In this document: piece after piece, positions 61,632-64,000 of the stretch
How the letters are laid out: each line of letters opens with the position of its first letter
Numbering within the stretch: the stretch's first letter is position 1
Origin: Litoreibacter ascidiaceicola
Lineage (GTDB): Bacteria; Pseudomonadota; Alphaproteobacteria; Rhodobacterales; Rhodobacteraceae
Direction of reading: 5' to 3'
Length of the DNA stretch: 64,000 bases
Assembly: GCF_900129235.1 (NCBI RefSeq)
Contig: NZ_FQUV01000006.1
Location: 1-64,000, forward strand
Program-made: the position numbers and the translations under genes
Notes under the pieces: generated by a model
The model's input: the letters and a program-made list of their open reading frames with translations, nothing else
Database searches by the model: none
Told to the model about the DNA's origin: nothing

Positions 61632-61940
61632 ATGAAACTTTTCCTCACGACCGCCCTGACAGCACTCACATTGTCTGCCCCAGCTTTCGCCGAAACAACG
61701 GCAGCTGAGCTATTTGCCATGAGCAACGATTCCGCCGCAGAAACAATCGTACAAGAGCATTCCACAGGTGATGTGACCGCTGCTCAAATCACGTTGGCAC
61801 TTGATAATATGAGCGCGGCAGAGCGCGAAGTATTTCTGGCCAGCCCCCATGAGGTGCGGATGGAAACACTTAAGAATTGCCTGGAGAAAACAGATTCGGG
61901 CGACAGCGCGGCTGAGTCCTGTGTGATTAACAAGAAATAA
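61632..61940 (+). CDS. Small exported protein of unknown function
   Basis: A 102-residue protein with signal peptide (MKLFLTTALTALTLSAPAFA). The mature chain is helical and acidic, with two cysteines near the C-terminus (LKNCLEKTDSGDSAAESCVINKK) that could form a disulfide. No family is recognised. A GGAG ribosome site (61622-61625) lies six bases before the ATG. It is monocistronic, ending at a hairpin. Confidence 0.7.
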   Translation: MKLFLTTALTALTLSAPAFAETTAAELFAMSNDSAAETIVQEHSTGDVTAAQITLALDNMSAAEREVFLASPHEVRMETLKNCLEKTDSGDSAAESCVINKK

Positions 61941-61966
61941 CAGCACATTTTTGCTATGACCTGAAT

Positions 61967-61998
61967 CCAAGCGATCCATTCCGAATGGTATCGCTTGG
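61967..61998. terminator. Hairpin terminator between convergent genes
   Basis: CCAAGCGAT at 61967-61975 pairs with ATCGCTTGG at 61990-61998, and CCATT/AATGG continues the stem inside with one bulged base. TTCTCTATTT follows on the plus strand. It lies between the exported-protein gene and the end of the ATPase operon, so it may end transcription from both sides. Confidence 0.7.
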
Positions 61999-62070
61999 TT
62001 CTCTATTTGTATGGCCAAAGATTGGTCATGCAGATTGTGAAGTGTTATTGTTCCAACGATGATAGGCGCT

Positions 62071-62988
62071 TCAGTTCGACTCTTTCTTAGGTAGCGCGGT
62101 CTTGGAGTGGCGGTTTTTTTTCAGCGCTTCGAACCCGATGATCACGTCCAAAAGTTCGGTCGTGATTTCGCTCTGCCGCATCGACCGTGTCTCAGACATT
62201 AGCGCATCCAAACGATCGTCCACCGATTGCTCCGCTTGGCTCATCAAAGCCAAACGTGCGGCGTTTTCGGTCACAAGCGCCTCAGCTGCCGCCCGAAACA
62301 TGCTGGCGAACAGGTGGTTACGAATGAGTGCCTGAAAGAGCGTAGTCGGCGGCATAGAGAAAGCTGGAAGACTGCGTGAAACCCAAGGCTTGGTCTGCAG
62401 TTCTTGCACGAGATCTCGGTCGAGGGGCAAAAGGGCAATCACCTCGGGTCGTTGACCTTTGTTCCCGTCCCGCGTGAAATAAGCGAGCGAGACCGCCACA
62501 TCATCTGTTCCGTGGTCACGTCGCATATCATCAAGATGTCGGGTAAGCAGATTGGCAAGCCGGCCAATCCCATCCACGGATGCGGGCGGAAAGAACGTTG
62601 TCTCAGGCGCAAGGCGCTGATCCCGCAAAGCGTCCGCCATCTGCGCGCCGACGCACAAAACGATGGTCTGTTGCGAGGCGTCGACAAGCTGTTCCGCAAC
62701 ATGGCTGGCCAGTACCTCGTTGTAACTTCCGCACAACCCGTGATCCGACCCAAACACGATCAGGACTTTGGTCCTTGCCGCTGAAGATGAGCTCTCAAGC
62801 GGACCAATCTGGCTGAGAAGAGCGTGGAGCCCGAGCAGAATAGTCTCGTGATAGGACTCAATTGCACGGGCAGCATGTTCATATGGCGCCGAATTGATCA
62901 CCGATAGTGTCTTCATCGTATGCACGATGCTCCTGATACCTTCCATGCTGGCGGTGCGCCGCGACAGGACTTCAAGCGTTTGCGCCAT
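62071..62988 (-). CDS. atpG: F-type/N-type ATPase gamma subunit
   Basis: Central rotor shaft of the ATPase, about 305 residues. N-terminal helix [29 protein letters not shown] and [20 protein letters not shown] are family hallmarks; the C-terminal helix ([21 protein letters not shown]) completes the coiled coil. Start at 62988 is chosen for a GGGAGG ribosome site six bases away. It follows alpha with a 17-base overlap and is the last gene. Gene order alpha-gamma with gamma last matches the N-ATPase operon rather than the usual delta-alpha-gamma-beta-epsilon order. Confidence 0.87.
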   Translation of the reverse strand: MAQTLEVLSRRTASMEGIRSIVHTMKTLSVINSAPYEHAARAIESYHETILLGLHALLSQIGPLESSSSAARTKVLIVFGSDHGLCGSYNEVLASHVAEQLVDASQQTIVLCVGAQMADALRDQRLAPETTFFPPASVDGIGRLANLLTRHLDDMRRDHGTDDVAVSLAYFTRDGNKGQRPEVIALLPLDRDLVQELQTKPWVSRSLPAFSMPPTTLFQALIRNHLFASMFRAAAEALVTENAARLALMSQAEQSVDDRLDALMSETRSMRQSEITTELLDVIIGFEALKKNRHSKTALPKKESN

Positions 62989-64000
62989 TCTCGCCTCCCG
63001 TACTCGCGCGCGCAGCGCGTCCAAGGGCTATCATCTGGGTTTTGTCGTCTTCGGTCAGGGGTGCATTGTCTGCAATGCGCGTTGCCAAGTCCTGCAATTC
63101 ACACGCAGCCGCTTGTCTAAGCGTGGCCATTACGGTCCCGGTCTCTGCCTCGCTCAAGCCGTCGAACTGACCTTCCATCGCCGCCACCAGAACTGCCAGT
63201 TGCTCCACCGCTGGCATCGGATCCCGCTCGGCCTGTCGTAGTGCTGCACGCACCGCCGCACCGCGTGTCAAGCGCGCGCGCGTTGCGTCGTCCAAACGAG
63301 TGCCAAAGCGGGCAAAATCCTCCAACTCTTCAAATTGCGACAGCGTCACGCGCAGGTTGCCCGCGACAGACCGGAACGCCTTGGTTTGTGCCTTGCCGCC
63401 CACCCGGCTGACCGAGACCCCCAGATCGACCGCCGGAAATTGGTTTTTGCGCACAAGCCTCGGCGATAGGTATATCTGCCCGTCGGTAATCGAGATCAGG
63501 TTTGTGGGGATATAAGCAGACAGGTTTTCTGCCTGCGTCTCGACCACGGGCAAAACGGTAATCGACCCGCCGCTTGTGAACTGCCCTGCCCGTTCCAGCA
63601 ATCGTGCGTGGATATAGAAAATATCTCCGGGAAACGCCTCACGCCCCGGTGGGCGGCGCAAGAGAAGCGACAATTCACGGTAAGAACGCGCGTGGTGGGT
63701 AAGGTCATCAAGGATCACTAAGACGTCCCGCGCCTGATCCGAAAAATACTCCGCCATCGTGAGCGCCGCATAAGGTGCCACATAGGCCAGCCCTGCCGCT
63801 TCCTCATCTCCTGCAGCTAAAACAATCGTGCGCTCCGACATCCCACCGTCATGTATCGCGCCAATCACCTTTGCCACCGCATCCCCGCGCTGGCCAATGG
63901 CGCAGTAGATGCAGATCACATCGGTGTTTTTCTGATTGAGGATTGTATCAACCGCTACCGATGTCTTACCGGTCTGCCTGTCACCGATAATCAACTGGCG
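62972..64000 (-). CDS. atpA: F-type/N-type ATPase alpha subunit (partial, runs off the right edge)
   Basis: The last 342 residues or so of an alpha subunit; the N-terminus lies beyond 64000. Walker A is [13 protein letters not shown] at the window edge. [33 protein letters not shown] and [38 protein letters not shown] follow. The text [13 protein letters not shown] departs from the near-invariant DDLSKQAVAYRQ of housekeeping alpha subunits. This is a sign of the divergent N-ATPase class, which is thought to pump Na+ or H+ outward at the cost of ATP. Confidence 0.88.
   Translation of the reverse strand, partial: RQLIIGDRQTGKTSVAVDTILNQKNTDVICIYCAIGQRGDAVAKVIGAIHDGGMSERTIVLAAGDEEAAGLAYVAPYAALTMAEYFSDQARDVLVILDDLTHHARSYRELSLLLRRPPGREAFPGDIFYIHARLLERAGQFTSGGSITVLPVVETQAENLSAYIPTNLISITDGQIYLSPRLVRKNQFPAVDLGVSVSRVGGKAQTKAFRSVAGNLRVTLSQFEELEDFARFGTRLDDATRARLTRGAAVRAALRQAERDPMPAVEQLAVLVAAMEGQFDGLSEAETGTVMATLRQAAACELQDLATRIADNAPLTEDDKTQMIALGRAARASTGGENGANA

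Noticed and set aside
1-64000. tRNA, rRNA, CRISPR and riboswitch signals
   Set aside because: None was seen on reading both strands by eye; a covariance-model search would be needed to exclude small RNAs.

Overview
The window looks like a chromosome or large-replicon segment from a marine alphaproteobacterium of the Roseobacter group (Rhodobacteraceae). The evidence is a complete 2-aminoethylphosphonate (AEP) catabolic cluster, a ParA/ParB partition locus with repABC-like palindromes, an N-ATPase-type F1 alpha/gamma pair, RTX and ABC-capsule genes, and moderately high GC. The species cannot be named from the sequence alone.

Region 1 (1-17449) is a phosphonate island. Transcribed leftward from a LysR-controlled divergent promoter are phnW (AEP:pyruvate aminotransferase), phnA (phosphonoacetate hydrolase) and phnY (phosphonoacetaldehyde dehydrogenase). 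A strong terminator follows. Then come a class-III aminotransferase fold protein best read as PbfA, an EamA permease, a Na/Pi-type transporter with a PhoU-like tail, a DeoR regulator, a fused FAD-oxidase/GcvT protein, and an AEP-type ABC importer. The island lies between two IS6-family remnants in opposite orientation.

Region 2 (17580-29090) is surface chemistry: a secreted RTX protein with about four 93-residue modules, then a seven-gene capsule operon with export genes kpsM, kpsT and kpsE, two nucleotide-sugar enzymes, a GT4 glycosyltransferase and an unrecognised 671-residue protein.

Region 3 (29091-39954) is accessory DNA. It contains a broken parA, an intact parB with three identical 18-bp palindromes, a decayed hipBA pair and a compact two-armed gene set. 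One arm is a LysM-amidase without signal peptide followed 1 bp later by an exported protein, headed by a 231-residue protein. The divergent arm is a DUF4123-like protein, a 365-residue unknown and an exported protein. I read this as an orphan type VI secretion cargo/adaptor/immunity island, the most novel part of the window. A decayed IS3 element closes it.

Region 4 (40188-53104) deals with the envelope and stress: eptA-dgkA with a two-component system, an RND efflux pair, a transglutaminase/SRPBCC pair, a small membrane protein and a second two-component system.

Region 5 (53250-57529) is a PepSY/DUF2271/PepSY-flavodoxin-reductase/ApbE set, consistent with flavinylated electron transfer across the membrane.

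Region 6 (57530-64000) has a TolB-like/TPR regulator, a FixK-like Crp/Fnr regulator, small exported proteins and the end of an N-ATPase-like operon (alpha partial, then gamma). Three TTGAY-N4-RTCAA sites (44506, 50611, 61512) could link the FixK-like protein to the efflux, transglutaminase and small exported genes.
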